From: Frateuria aurantia DSM 6220
GTDB lineage: Bacteria > Pseudomonadota > Gammaproteobacteria > Xanthomonadales > Rhodanobacteraceae
NCBI RefSeq assembly: GCF_000242255.2
Contig: NC_017033.1
Location: 2,925,110-2,989,109 of the forward strand
Direction of reading: 5' to 3'
DNA: 64,000 bases
Under the pieces are notes generated by a model that was not told the origin of the DNA, made no database searches, and saw only the letters and a program-made list of their open reading frames with translations. The position numbers were made by a program, and so were the translations under genes. Below, in pieces: positions 36,620-45,646 of the stretch. Each line of letters starts with the position of its first letter. The first letter of the stretch is position 1.

Positions 36620-38418
36620 GGCTGTGTATCTCCATCATCCGCCTCGCCGTGGCGCTGCTGATATTCAAGCTGGAATTTGCGACGCAGCAAAGCGCCCGGA
36701 TCATCAGGAACCCGCATCATGGCCTGGCGCAGATCCGAAGGCAGCTTGGACTGCGGCCCCTGATCCTGGGCAGCGCCCAGTTGATGAGGCTGTGCCTGCG
36801 CCGGCCGACCGCGCAAGGCCTGATTCATTTGCTGCTGCAAGGCTTGCTGGGCCTGACGGGCCTGAGCCTGCTGCGCCGCCGTCTGGGCCTGAGGCGGCTG
36901 GCCCTGCTGGCCCTGCTGGCCCTGCTGGCCCTGCTGGCCTTGCTGGCCTTGCTGGCCTTGCTGGCCTTGCTGGCCTTGCTGGCCTTGCTGGCCTTGCTGG
37001 CCTTGCTGGCCTTGCTGGCCTTGCTGGCCTTGCCGGCCCTTCGGCTTCTGATTCTTCTGCTGATGCTTCAGCCAGTCCTCCACCGCCTTGCGGTTGGCCT
37101 TGGCATCCTCGTTGCGGGGATCACGCTTGATCGCCTCGTCATAGGCTTTCAGGGCCTGCTGATACTGTCCGGCCTTGGCCAGCGCGTTGCCCTGATTGTA
37201 GGCATCATCGCTGCTGTGGCCCTGCGCCAGCGTCTGCGCCGCCGCCTGATAATCGCCGGCACGAAACGAGGCAGCCCCCTTCAAGGCCACGCCGGGTGCC
37301 AGCCTTGCCGCGACCTTGGCATCGCCACGATGCAAGGCCGCCGCGGCCTGCTGGTCCGGTCGCTGCCACCAGTCCTGCCAGCCAGAGGCCCTGGCCGGCG
37401 TCGGCAGCGTCGGCAGCAAGGCGAAGACCGCCAGCAACAGCCAGCCGCGACGGAAACCGCAGGCCACGATCACCAGCAGCGGCAACAGCAACCAGGCGCC
37501 TTGCTCGGACCATTGGTCGGCCTTGACCGACATCTCGGCACTCGGCTCGGGCCGCATCAGATCGGCATGCAAGGCCTGCACATCCGTCTGCTGGTCGGAG
37601 AGCGGGCGATAGACGCCCCCGCCGGCCCGGGCCAGCGCCTGCAGCTGACTGTCCTGACGGGAGGCCATCATGATCTGGCCATCGGCGTCCCGCGCAAAAC
37701 CACCTTCGGCCCCCGGTATCGGCGAGCCTTGCGGCGTCCCCACCCCAAGCACCGACACGCGGATGCCGGCCGCCGCAGCCTGGCGTGCCGCGTCGATCGC
37801 GTCGGCATCCGCCCGGTCAGTGACCACCACCACCGAGCCATGCGCCACCTTGGCATGCTGCAGCAAGGCCATGCTGCGCCGGATCGCGGCACCGACATTG
37901 TTGCCATCCACCGGCATGGTGTCCGGCGACAAGTCATCCAGCAGATCGTTCAGACTCTGTGCGTCGGAGGTCAGCGGAGCCACCACAAAGGCCTCACCGG
38001 CGAAGGCCAGCAAGGCATTGCTGCCATCGCGATTGGCCTGCAGCAGATCGTGCACCTTGAAACGCGCGCGATCCAGCCGGCTGGGCACCATATCGCGTGC
38101 CAGCATGTCTCTGGACATGGACAGGGCGACCACTTGCGCTGCCCGGCTGGCAAACATCGGCTGCGCCACCCGGCTCCAGGTCGGGCCGGCCAGCGCCAGC
38201 ACCGCCAGCAGCCAGCCGCTGGCGAGCAGCCCCTGCCGCAGCCGGATCCGTGGCGGCCTGCCCTGCAGCAAGGCCGGCAGCAACTCGGGATCGACCAGTC
38301 GCTTCAGACCGGCTTCGTCACCGCGCGAACGGGCACCCAGCCACAACAGCAGCGGCAAGGCCAGCAGCAACCAGAGCCACTCGGGACGCAGGAAATGAAA
38401 AAGCGGCATCTGGCTCAT
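36616..38418 (-). CDS. BatB-BatC fusion: vWA domain plus TPR and QQG repeat
   Basis: A 600-residue protein joining two Bat components. Residues 1-340 are BatB: two N-terminal helices, a von Willebrand factor A domain and a further helix pair near 310-345. Residues 405-443 hold a TPR hairpin ([20 protein letters not shown]), the BatC part, followed by fourteen QQG units (about 461-506) and a Gln-rich tail. The metal site is unusual: instead of DxSxS the sequence near residue 98 is [11 protein letters not shown], so the first Asp is Ser and the last Ser is Asp. The later TDG motif reads VTDRADA. I start at the ATG overlapping the batA stop, with GAGGG upstream; an earlier start lies inside batA. 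Confidence 0.9.
   Translation of the reverse strand: MSQMPLFHFLRPEWLWLLLALPLLLWLGARSRGDEAGLKRLVDPELLPALLQGRPPRIRLRQGLLASGWLLAVLALAGPTWSRVAQPMFASRAAQVVALSMSRDMLARDMVPSRLDRARFKVHDLLQANRDGSNALLAFAGEAFVVAPLTSDAQSLNDLLDDLSPDTMPVDGNNVGAAIRRSMALLQHAKVAHGSVVVVTDRADADAIDAARQAAAAGIRVSVLGVGTPQGSPIPGAEGGFARDADGQIMMASRQDSQLQALARAGGGVYRPLSDQQTDVQALHADLMRPEPSAEMSVKADQWSEQGAWLLLPLLVIVACGFRRGWLLLAVFALLPTLPTPARASGWQDWWQRPDQQAAAALHRGDAKVAARLAPGVALKGAASFRAGDYQAAAQTLAQGHSSDDAYNQGNALAKAGQYQQALKAYDEAIKRDPRNEDAKANRKAVEDWLKHQQKNQKPKGRQGQQGQQGQQGQQGQQGQQGQQGQQGQQGQQGQQGQQGQQGQQGQPPQAQTAAQQAQARQAQQALQQQMNQALRGRPAQAQPHQLGAAQDQGPQSKLPSDLRQAMMRVPDDPGALLRRKFQLEYQQRHGEADDGDTQP
36901..37035. repeat. 9-bp tandem repeat array inside batBC
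   Basis: Fifteen head-to-tail 9-bp units on the plus strand: four GCCCTGCTG, ten GCCTTGCTG, and a final GCCTTGCCG. On the coding (minus) strand each unit encodes Gln-Gln-Gly. Because the unit is a multiple of three, gain or loss of copies would change protein length but not the frame. The two block-wise unit variants suggest recent duplication by slippage. Confidence 0.97.
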
Positions 38419-39404
38419 GCTCCGGCCCTCCGTCCGCGGCGCCATTGCGTGCCGGCCGCCGCCAGCAGCCACAACAGCATCGCCGCGCCCAGCGGCCATG
38501 GATACAGCTCGTGACGAGGCCGCAAGGAAGGCCGCTGCTGCGGCATCGGTTCGAGCTGGGCGATGGTCTGATAGGCCGCCGCCAGTTCGCGGCTGTCCGT
38601 GGCACGGAAAAAGCGGCCACCGGTCTGCTTGGCGATATCGGTGAGCATGCCCACGTCCAGATCGGCCGAGGGATTGACCGTATGACTGCCGAAAAAGTCA
38701 TCCACCTGCATCCGCTGGGCGCCGATGCCGATGGTGTAGATGCGCACGCCTTCGGCCTTGGCGGCCCGCGCAGCATCCTGCGGAAGGATGCTGCCGGCAT
38801 TGTTGACGCCATCCGTCAGCAGAATCAGTACCCGCGCCTGCTGCGGCAGAGCCGACAAGCGCTTGACCGCCACCGCGATGGCATCGCCGATCGCGGTCTG
38901 CCCGCCCGCCAATCCGACCGTGGCACCCCGCAGCTGTTGCTCGACCGCATTCAGATCATAGGTCAGCGGGGTGACCAGAAAGGCCTGACTGCCAAACAGC
39001 AGCAGCCCCAGTTCGTCACCGTCGCGACGCTGCAGAAAGTCGCCGGCAATCGCCTCCACCGCCACGAACCGGCTGACGGCATGGCCGGCCAGCCGCATGT
39101 CATCGGTATTCATGCTGCCGGAAATATCCACCGCCAGCATCATCGCCCGACCGCTGCCCCGCTCGGCTTGCGGCGGTCCCACCCACTCGGGGCGCATGGT
39201 CGCGAACACCAGGGCCAGCCAGGCCAGCACCAGGCCCAGCCAGACCAGGGGCGAGCGCCGCTGTGCCATACGGCTGGACTGCAAGGCCAGCCCGGGGAAA
39301 GGCAGCCGCAGAGAACGTCCCGGTGGCGTGCGCGGCAACAGCCAGCGCGCGATCCAGGGCAAGGGCAAGGCCAGGGCCGCCCAGGGCCAGACCAGCGAAA
39401 TCAT
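38415..39404 (-). CDS. batA: BatA: vWA domain membrane protein
   Basis: A 329-residue protein with two N-terminal helices (about 1-75), a von Willebrand A domain and a C-terminal helix (about 300-318). Unlike its neighbour, the metal-ion-dependent adhesion site is intact: MMLAVDISGSMNTDD (about residue 94, DxSxS), then TPLTYDL for the third ligand, and LILLTDGVNNAG for the fourth. It is anchored in the inner membrane. It overlaps the neighbouring genes by four bases on both sides, showing strict coupling in the order moxR-DUF58-DUF4381-batA-batBC-batD. Confidence 0.94.
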   Translation of the reverse strand: MISLVWPWAALALPLPWIARWLLPRTPPGRSLRLPFPGLALQSSRMAQRRSPLVWLGLVLAWLALVFATMRPEWVGPPQAERGSGRAMMLAVDISGSMNTDDMRLAGHAVSRFVAVEAIAGDFLQRRDGDELGLLLFGSQAFLVTPLTYDLNAVEQQLRGATVGLAGGQTAIGDAIAVAVKRLSALPQQARVLILLTDGVNNAGSILPQDAARAAKAEGVRIYTIGIGAQRMQVDDFFGSHTVNPSADLDVGMLTDIAKQTGGRFFRATDSRELAAAYQTIAQLEPMPQQRPSLRPRHELYPWPLGAAMLLWLLAAAGTQWRRGRRAGA

Positions 39405-39985
39405 GACGACCTCCGGTGCCGTCCGGCCTGCTCCGCGGCCAGCTTGCGCAAGACCAGCGTCATCCAGCGCCGAACGGCGGCAATGGCCGGCTCGGCCTCG
39501 AAGCCCGAACCGCCATCAGGTTGATACATGCTCTGTTCCAGAGCCAGCAATTGCTGTCGGGTCGACGCATCGATCCGGACCCGGTCAAGCAGGGCCTCCC
39601 AGTCCTTGCCACGGGCTGAACGAGCTGCTGGATCCAGCCCGGCGGCCGCCCGCCGCATCAAGGCATGCAATTGGCCAAGCAGTCGCGGGCGATTGCCGTC
39701 CTGTCGAAAACGCAATTCAGCCTCGTCCAGTTCGACCAGAACCCGCGCTCGCCACTGCTGCCGACGCTGCAGGCGGCGACGCCACCACAGCAATACGACC
39801 GCCAGCACCAGCAGCACCGCGGCCAGCACCCACCAGCCCGGAGCCGGTGGCCACCAGGAAGGGTCGGCCGGCATATGAATATCACGCAGGACCGGACCGG
39901 CCGGCGGCCCGCCCGAGGGCATGACGGCGGCGGGCCCCGATACCGGAACCTGAGCGGCGGCCGGAGTGTTCTGCAGCATCTGCAT
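39401..39985 (-). CDS. DUF4381 domain protein
   Basis: A 194-residue protein with a periplasmic N-terminal part that includes DIHMPADPSWWPPAPGWWVL, a membrane helix (about 50-68, VLAAVLLVLAVVLLWW), and a basic cytoplasmic helical domain (LGQLHALMRRAAAGLDP, then GKDWEALLDRVR). The PPxPGWW motif before the helix is the DUF4381 signature. The family is nearly always found between DUF58 and BatA genes in MoxR/Bat operons, as here, and is thought to be a small membrane partner of the vWA proteins. Its start overlaps the DUF58 stop (TGATG). Confidence 0.88.
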   Translation of the reverse strand: MQMLQNTPAAAQVPVSGPAAVMPSGGPPAGPVLRDIHMPADPSWWPPAPGWWVLAAVLLVLAVVLLWWRRRLQRRQQWRARVLVELDEAELRFRQDGNRPRLLGQLHALMRRAAAGLDPAARSARGKDWEALLDRVRIDASTRQQLLALEQSMYQPDGGSGFEAEPAIAAVRRWMTLVLRKLAAEQAGRHRRSS

Positions 39986-40914
39986 CAGCTTCGCCCTCCG
40001 CGCCAGGTCAGCACCCGCCCCAGAGCCGCAGCGGGATCACCTCGCGTATCCAGCGATTCATGAGCCAGCCCCAAAGGCTCGATCAGGTCAAGCAAACGCT
40101 GCCGGCCCTGGCCCAGCTGCTGCTGCAATTCGCGTCGGGCGCGCTCACCGGCGAGATCCAGCTCGACCCGCCCGGCATCAGTCTGCAATGGATAGCGTCC
40201 CGATGGCAGCAAGGCGGTTTCCATGGGGTCGGAGACCAGCAGCACGCCGATGCGACTGCGTTGGGCCAGACTCAGCAACGGACCGCGCGCGGCCTGATCA
40301 CTGCTCCAGCCATCGCTGATCAGCAGGATCCGGCTAACCCCGCGCGCTTCGCGCAAGACCCGCCCCAGCGCCAGAGACAGACTCTGGCTGCCGACGTCGT
40401 CGGGTGCCTGATCCCAGTCCGCCAGCGCCCCGCAGATGCCGGTAGCACCGCGAATGCCTGCCCGTGGCCGCAGAAAATGCTGACTGCTCCCAAACCCCAG
40501 CATGCCGACCCGCTCGCCGCAGGCGACACCGTGCCAGGCGGCCAATGCCGCGGCACGTGCGGCCTGTACCGACTTGTAACGCTCACGGGTTCCGAAACGC
40601 ATCGAGCCATGGGTATCCAGCACGATCAGCAACTGGGCCTCGCGCTCTTCCTGGAACAGCTTGGTATGCAGCCGCCCGCTGCGAGCCGTCAGCCGCCAGT
40701 CCAGACGCCTGATGTCATCGCCTGCCTGATAGGCGCGTGATTCGGCATAGTCCATGCCACGCCCGAAGCTGCGGCTGGCTTGCTGGCCGTGCCGGCTCTG
40801 GCGGCTGACCACCCGCGGCAGCCTGATCTTGCCGGCTTCGGCTCGCAGGCTCAGCAATTGGGCCAGAGCCACCGTCGTGCGACCGTCACCGTCGCGGCGT
40901 TGTCCGGCCCCCAT
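39985..40914 (-). CDS. DUF58 domain protein
   Basis: A 309-residue soluble DUF58 protein with a vWA-like C-terminal half. Hallmarks are GRGMDYAESRAYQAGDDIRR, LDWRLTARSGRLHTKLFQEE and LLIVLDTHGSMRFGTRERYK. These proteins work with MoxR ATPases, the gene next to it. I chose the ATG at 40914, overlapping the moxR stop (TGATG); a GTG one codon earlier is the alternative. Its metal site, DTHGS, differs from the canonical DxSxS, as is common in this family. Confidence 0.92.
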   Translation of the reverse strand: MGAGQRRDGDGRTTVALAQLLSLRAEAGKIRLPRVVSRQSRHGQQASRSFGRGMDYAESRAYQAGDDIRRLDWRLTARSGRLHTKLFQEEREAQLLIVLDTHGSMRFGTRERYKSVQAARAAALAAWHGVACGERVGMLGFGSSQHFLRPRAGIRGATGICGALADWDQAPDDVGSQSLSLALGRVLREARGVSRILLISDGWSSDQAARGPLLSLAQRSRIGVLLVSDPMETALLPSGRYPLQTDAGRVELDLAGERARRELQQQLGQGRQRLLDLIEPLGLAHESLDTRGDPAAALGRVLTWRGGRS

Positions 40915-41909
40915 CACGGCAGAGGCACGAGATCCAGCAGGCGGGCGATCACCTGATCGCTGCGCACGCCTTCCGCCTCGGCTTCGTAGCTGAGCAGTAC
41001 CCGGTGTCGCAGCACCTCGCCGGCCACGGCCTGCACATCATCCGGCAGACAATAGTCACGACCGCTCAGCCAGGCATGGGCACGGGCACAACGATCCAGC
41101 GCGATGGTCGCGCGCGGACTGCCGCCCCAGGCGATCCAGCGGCCCAGGTCCGCACCATACTTGCCGGCATCACGCGTAGCCAGCACCAGCTGGGTCAGAT
41201 ACTCCTCCAGCGCCGGAGCCATATGGACGTCCAGTACCGCCTCTCTTGCCTGCAACACGTCGGCCTGGGTCAGCAAGTGCCGCTTCGGCGCCGCGGCCTG
41301 CGGCTTGTGCCGGGCCTGTTCCCTCGCCAGCCGCAGAATCGCCAGCTCGGCGCCGGCGCTGGGATAACCGATGGTGACATGCATCACGAAACGATCCAGC
41401 TGCGCCTCCGGCAGGCTGAAGGTACCTTCCTGCTCGATCGGATTCTGGGTGGCCATCACCATGAACAGTTCGGGCAGCGGCCGGGTGTGGCTGCCCACGG
41501 TAATCTGCCGCTCGGCCATCGCTTCCAGCAGGGCCGACTGCACCTTGGCCGGTGCGCGGTTGATCTCGTCGGCCAGCACGATATTGTGGAACAGCGGGCC
41601 GTATTCGAATTCAAAGCTCCCCGACTGCGGCCGGAAGATATCGGTGCCCGTCAGATCGGCCGGCAGCAGATCCGGAGTGAACTGCACCCGGTGGAAATCG
41701 GCCTCGATCTGACTGGCCAGCGCCTTGACGGCCGTGGTCTTGGCCAGACCGGGCGCGCCTTCCACCAGCAAGTGGCCATCGGCCAGCAGCGCGATCAGCA
41801 GGCAATCCACCAGGTGCTGCTGGCCAATGATGGTCTGCCCCAGCTCGGCACGCAGCCGGCCAAAGGTTTCCTGCAGCGGGGAGGAAGAAGTCGAATGCGG
41901 CGTATCCAT
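40914..41909 (-). CDS. MoxR family AAA+ ATPase
   Basis: A 331-residue AAA+ ATPase. It has Walker A VEGAPGLAKTTAVKALA (about residue 55), Walker B NIVLADEINRAPAKVQSALL (about 115), sensor 1 FMVMATQNPIEQEGTF and the helical lid with PEAQLDRFVMHV. MoxR proteins act as chaperone-like ATPases for vWA-domain partners, and all candidate partners are encoded immediately downstream. First gene of the operon. The ATG at 41909 is preferred over a TTG at 41912. No clear ribosome binding site is visible. About 125 bp separates it from the permease gene, on the same strand. Confidence 0.96.
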   Translation of the reverse strand: MDTPHSTSSSPLQETFGRLRAELGQTIIGQQHLVDCLLIALLADGHLLVEGAPGLAKTTAVKALASQIEADFHRVQFTPDLLPADLTGTDIFRPQSGSFEFEYGPLFHNIVLADEINRAPAKVQSALLEAMAERQITVGSHTRPLPELFMVMATQNPIEQEGTFSLPEAQLDRFVMHVTIGYPSAGAELAILRLAREQARHKPQAAAPKRHLLTQADVLQAREAVLDVHMAPALEEYLTQLVLATRDAGKYGADLGRWIAWGGSPRATIALDRCARAHAWLSGRDYCLPDDVQAVAGEVLRHRVLLSYEAEAEGVRSDQVIARLLDLVPLP

Positions 41910-42034
41910 CAACGTAAGGTGTCCGGTTGTTCACAGGTCGAGACTTGAGACCATAAACCGATCAAAAAGTTTAGAGCAAGCGGTGAGACCCCGTTACTAA
42001 TGCTGCCGTCAGGCGTTCTCCGCGGCCCGGCGCT

Positions 42035-43270
42035 TCAAATCAGGCCGGATCGCATCGCCGCCACCGGCGCAACCGCCGCCGCCCGCCGCGCCGGAGCCAG
42101 TACGGCCAGCTGTCCGAGCCCCCACAGGCATATCGCGCCCCATGGGAGGTAGTACCAAGGCAGTCCTGGCAATTCATAGTGGAGCATCAGCCATTGATTG
42201 AGACCGCATGCCAGCACCATGCCCGCACCGATCCCCAGGCCAACAATCAGGGCATTCTCCAGTTGGAAATAGTGCAGGATGTCCTTTGATCGGGCACCGA
42301 GTGCACGCCGGATGCCGATCATGCGCCGGCGTTGTAACACCCAGAAACTGGCCAGACCCACGATGCCCAGCGCAGTGACCGTCAACAAGGCGGCAATAGT
42401 GCCCAACAGCAGGCCCAGCATGGCCCGATCATCCGCGAAATAGCCGGCTCGCAGCTGGTCGTAGGTGGATGCCGACAGGACGACCCGATGCGGGCCGGCC
42501 TGCTTCAATACCGCGACAGCCGCTCGCAAAATCCGGTCCCGGTCAGCCGGAGCACAACGGATCACATAGCGGGCACCTGAATCCGCGTGCACGGAAATGG
42601 GCAAGATCATGCTGTAGGCCCATCCTCGGAAAAGGCCTCCCGAACGGGACATCGCCGCATACACGGCACTGACCCTAAAAGGCAGGGCATGTCCGAAATA
42701 GACGGTCTTTCCCAAGGCCGACTGTCCAGGCCACAGACGTTGCGCCACAGCCTGCGAAATCATCAAGGACTGTGGCAACCCCTTGCGGTCATCGCTATGC
42801 AAGGCTGCATTGGCTCGGTCCTGATCGATATATTCATCGGCCTGGAAGTCTCGTCCGGCCAAAAGCTGGATCCCCAGGGTCGGCAACAGATTCTGTCCGA
42901 AGTAGTTGCTGAGATTGAGTGTCCGCGTGCTTTGCTGCGGCGAAAGCATCAGATCGCTATTCGGGCCGCCACCGCTGAACGGCAACGCATTCGCCATCCC
43001 GGCTTCGCGCACTCCGCTGATCTGGCGCAAGGCCGCCAGATCAGTCAAGGTCTGCGCCTCGGCATCGGCTGGCCGGCGAAGGCCTCCGAGCTGGATCTGC
43101 AGCAACTCATGCTCGGCAATGCCACTGGGCAGATGCATGCGTTGCCATCGCTGGGCAACCAGAAACATCGCGTTGCAGACAATCGCGCAACTGAAGGCGA
43201 TTTCCAGGATCAGCAGGGCAACGGTGATCTTGTGCTGGCGCAGCGATGAGAAAATGGGTCGGATATCCAT
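42035..43270 (-). CDS. ABC transporter permease, MacB/FtsX-like
   Basis: A 411-residue permease with an N-terminal helix (about 16-38, ITVALLILEIAFSCAIVCNA), a MacB-type periplasmic core domain, and three C-terminal helices (LGLLLGTIAALLTVTALGIV; ALIVGLGIGAGMVLACGL; WGAICLWGLGQLAVL). The cytoplasmic loop RRRMIGIRRALGARSKDILH is the coupling motif that contacts the ATPase. The start overlaps the stop of the other permease (TAATG). Substrate unknown. No ATP-binding protein or HlyD-type adaptor is encoded on either side. Confidence 0.88.
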   Translation of the reverse strand: MDIRPIFSSLRQHKITVALLILEIAFSCAIVCNAMFLVAQRWQRMHLPSGIAEHELLQIQLGGLRRPADAEAQTLTDLAALRQISGVREAGMANALPFSGGGPNSDLMLSPQQSTRTLNLSNYFGQNLLPTLGIQLLAGRDFQADEYIDQDRANAALHSDDRKGLPQSLMISQAVAQRLWPGQSALGKTVYFGHALPFRVSAVYAAMSRSGGLFRGWAYSMILPISVHADSGARYVIRCAPADRDRILRAAVAVLKQAGPHRVVLSASTYDQLRAGYFADDRAMLGLLLGTIAALLTVTALGIVGLASFWVLQRRRMIGIRRALGARSKDILHYFQLENALIVGLGIGAGMVLACGLNQWLMLHYELPGLPWYYLPWGAICLWGLGQLAVLAPARRAAAVAPVAAMRSGLI

Positions 43271-44571
43271 TATTGACTCTTCAGTTGCATGGCCGGCGCC
43301 ACGTGGCAGGCCCGCCAAGCAGGCAGCACCCCTGCCAGCAAGGTCGCACCCATGGCCAATAGGACCGTTGCCAGCAGCATCGGCGCATTCAGGTGTGCCA
43401 GGCTCGCATACTGTGCCGGCCGCTGACGTACCAGCCACAGACCGCCCCAGGCCAGCAGCAAGCCGCCCATGCCTCCCAGTAGACCAATCACCCCCGATTC
43501 GGCCATCAACTGGCCAAACAACATCCGACGGGAAGCGCCCAACGCTCGGCGTACACTCAATTCACCACTGCGACGCATAAAGGTCGCCAGCATCAATCCA
43601 GTCGTATTGATCAGACAGACCAGCAGGAATCCGAGGGCCAGCCAGCTCTGCAATCGGATGTCGGCGGGCACCACCTGGTTGTAGTCCAGCCATTGCATGA
43701 CATTGAGCAGCCGCACTTGCGCCGGGCGCATAAAACGTCCCTCACGTCGCTGTTGCTCTGAATAGCTGATGAGAAATCGCCGATAGTCGCGGACCTCTGT
43801 CGCGTGGTCCAGCTGGACCCACAACTGCAGCCATGCACACGGCGCATGATGATCCATCTCGGGGCTGTCACCGCCATTGCCCCAGCACTCGGTGCTGCCG
43901 TCGTGAGGCAGCCGCAGATCTTGGGAGGTCGACAACGGCATGAACACATCCTCGGTCTGGTTGTAGCTGCGGCGATTCAGGTCAAGAAAATAAGGGTTCG
44001 GCCGCCAGTCGCCCAATACCCCCGCGATGCGGAATTCGGATCCAGACAGCTCGATGGCTTGTCCGGTGCTGTCCCGGCCTCCAAACATCCGCTGATTCAG
44101 CCGCTGGCTGATCACCGCCACCCGGCTGCGCAGCTGGTCATCATCGCGGCTCCAGCCACGACCATATTTCAGGGGAACACCAAAAATTCGGAAGAAATCG
44201 GTCGTCGCATAACGTGCCTGCTGCAGAAACGGATCCAGCCTCTCGCCTGGCTGCACCAGCACCGCGCCGCCCGTCATCAGCACCTGATGGCGAGCCTTGG
44301 CCGCCTGAAGCAGGTTCATCCCATCCGTCCAGGTCAATTGCCCGGGCGGATCCTCACCGGGATATGCATTGGCCAGATCCCGTGGCTCGATCTGCGGATA
44401 AAACAGCTTCGCACTGCGAGCGGGAATCGGATCACCTGACAACACCTGCCAGACCGTAAGCTCGGTCATGCTGGCCCCGATGCCGACAGCGATGGCAATA
44501 ACCATCAGGGCCGCCAGACCCTTGTGATGGCGTAGACCATGCCAGGCGAGTTCGAGCGAGTAAATCATCAT
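43270..44571 (-). CDS. ABC transporter permease, MacB/FtsX-like
   Basis: A 433-residue companion of the preceding permease with the same layout: an N-terminal helix (about 19-38, GLAALMVIAIAVGIGASM), a periplasmic MacB-like core and three C-terminal helices. The coupling loop here is MRRSGELSVRRALGASRRML. Two unequal permeases encoded in tandem are typical of the MacB-like systems common in Xanthomonadaceae, which normally also have an ATPase and a membrane-fusion protein. Those genes are missing here: the DNA upstream (44572-44906) encodes nothing like them, and downstream is the Bat operon. Start: the first of two adjacent ATG codons. Confidence 0.88.
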   Translation of the reverse strand: MMIYSLELAWHGLRHHKGLAALMVIAIAVGIGASMTELTVWQVLSGDPIPARSAKLFYPQIEPRDLANAYPGEDPPGQLTWTDGMNLLQAAKARHQVLMTGGAVLVQPGERLDPFLQQARYATTDFFRIFGVPLKYGRGWSRDDDQLRSRVAVISQRLNQRMFGGRDSTGQAIELSGSEFRIAGVLGDWRPNPYFLDLNRRSYNQTEDVFMPLSTSQDLRLPHDGSTECWGNGGDSPEMDHHAPCAWLQLWVQLDHATEVRDYRRFLISYSEQQRREGRFMRPAQVRLLNVMQWLDYNQVVPADIRLQSWLALGFLLVCLINTTGLMLATFMRRSGELSVRRALGASRRMLFGQLMAESGVIGLLGGMGGLLLAWGGLWLVRQRPAQYASLAHLNAPMLLATVLLAMGATLLAGVLPAWRACHVAPAMQLKSQ

Positions 44572-44906
44572 GGCGCCGACGTGCCCTCAGGTAAGATGCC
44601 CTCGCCGACAAGCTTTGGCTCGGCCATCGACTGGGAATACATACTTGGCCAGCAAACTTCGTGCCATGCCACCTGGATAGATCACATGGCGCGCAAGCGG
44701 CGAACCGCCGAAATCACACCGGCTCCGGATGGCGCCGCGTTTGATCCAGCCACTGTCCGCGGACACTCGAAGTGGACAGGCCGGACAACTCAAGTCCGCG
44801 GTCTCGACCATGGCACTCCATCCGATAGGCAGCCGCCGACAGGCTGAACAAGCGCATCGCCGCTCCATCCGGCGAACCGCAGATGCCTTGATATCGCATC
44901 TGGTAT
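44572..44906. other. 335-bp gap upstream of the permeases
   Basis: An open minus-strand frame ends at 44587, 16 bp before the permease start. Its last 75 codons (from ATG at 44814) have a CPAC motif but no recognisable family. Most of that frame overlaps the rhomboid gene in another phase. I treat the gap as non-coding or as remains of a lost gene. Confidence 0.4.
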
Positions 44907-45533
44907 TCACCGGGTTTTGACTTGGTGCATGGACAGCCGCCCCCCGTATATGAGCCTGACCCAGATGCAACTCCCTGCCAGCAGACCGCCGAGATGGGCG
45001 GCCAGACTGACACCAGGCCACAGCGAGATCAGCAACCCGTATCCCAGGGTCAAGCACAGGCGTCGTCGCATCGGCCTGGCGGATGGCTGATCTTGATCCA
45101 GGGCCATCAGGAGCGCGGCTGCAAGCAGGCCGAACAACGCACCCGAAGCCCCGGGTTCCACACTGACCGCACCACCGGCGTGATGGAACCACTGGATACT
45201 GATACCTCCTGCCACCGCTGCCGCCAGACTGATGCATACAAGCCACCAGGCACCGGCATACCCCTCCACGACGGGTCCGACAATCCACAGCAACAGGCTG
45301 TTCAAACCGATATGCCACCAGCCATCATGCAACAGTGCGTAACTGACCAATCGCCACCATGGATTCGGCGGGAGCGGACCCAGCGGCAAGGCCCCCATCC
45401 GCAACAGCATCGATGTATGGCCTGGCGCCTGCATCCACAGCTCGAGCACAAACATCGACCAGATCAAGGCCATGAAGGCGGCCGTCACCGGATAACGCCG
45501 GATGGATCGGCACGGACTGCTCAGGATCTTCAC
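44907..45533 (-). CDS. Rhomboid family intramembrane serine protease
   Basis: A 208-residue six-helix protein. The catalytic serine lies in EPGASGALFGLLAA (GxSG, about residue 129) and the catalytic histidine in SLAAHLGGLLAG (about 177). The oxyanion-side motif WWHIGLNSLLLWIVGP supplies the conserved His and Asn of helix 2, and the L1-loop region has the NPWWRLVSYALLHDGW pattern. Rhomboids cut transmembrane segments inside the bilayer. This is the minimal bacterial form with no extra cytoplasmic domain. It starts at GTG (KILSSPCRS). The substrate is unknown; neighbouring genes give no hint. Confidence 0.93.
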   Translation of the reverse strand: MKILSSPCRSIRRYPVTAAFMALIWSMFVLELWMQAPGHTSMLLRMGALPLGPLPPNPWWRLVSYALLHDGWWHIGLNSLLLWIVGPVVEGYAGAWWLVCISLAAAVAGGISIQWFHHAGGAVSVEPGASGALFGLLAAALLMALDQDQPSARPMRRRLCLTLGYGLLISLWPGVSLAAHLGGLLAGSCIWVRLIYGGRLSMHQVKTR

Positions 45534-45646
45534 ACTTGCCCACCTTGCTGACCATCACATCAGACGGCAGCGTTACATGCAGCATGTTCGGGCACTATCG
45601 GACGCTGTCAGTCACAGTCCATGACAGCTGTCAGCTTGCGTGGGCG

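Noticed and set aside
36901-37035. Possible CRISPR or direct-repeat array
   Set aside because: Units are 9 bp with no spacers and lie inside a coding frame; it is a coding minisatellite.
42035-43438. Longer permease start at 43438
   Set aside because: The extra 56 residues overlap the upstream permease and lack similarity; the ATG at 43270 forms the usual TAATG overlap.
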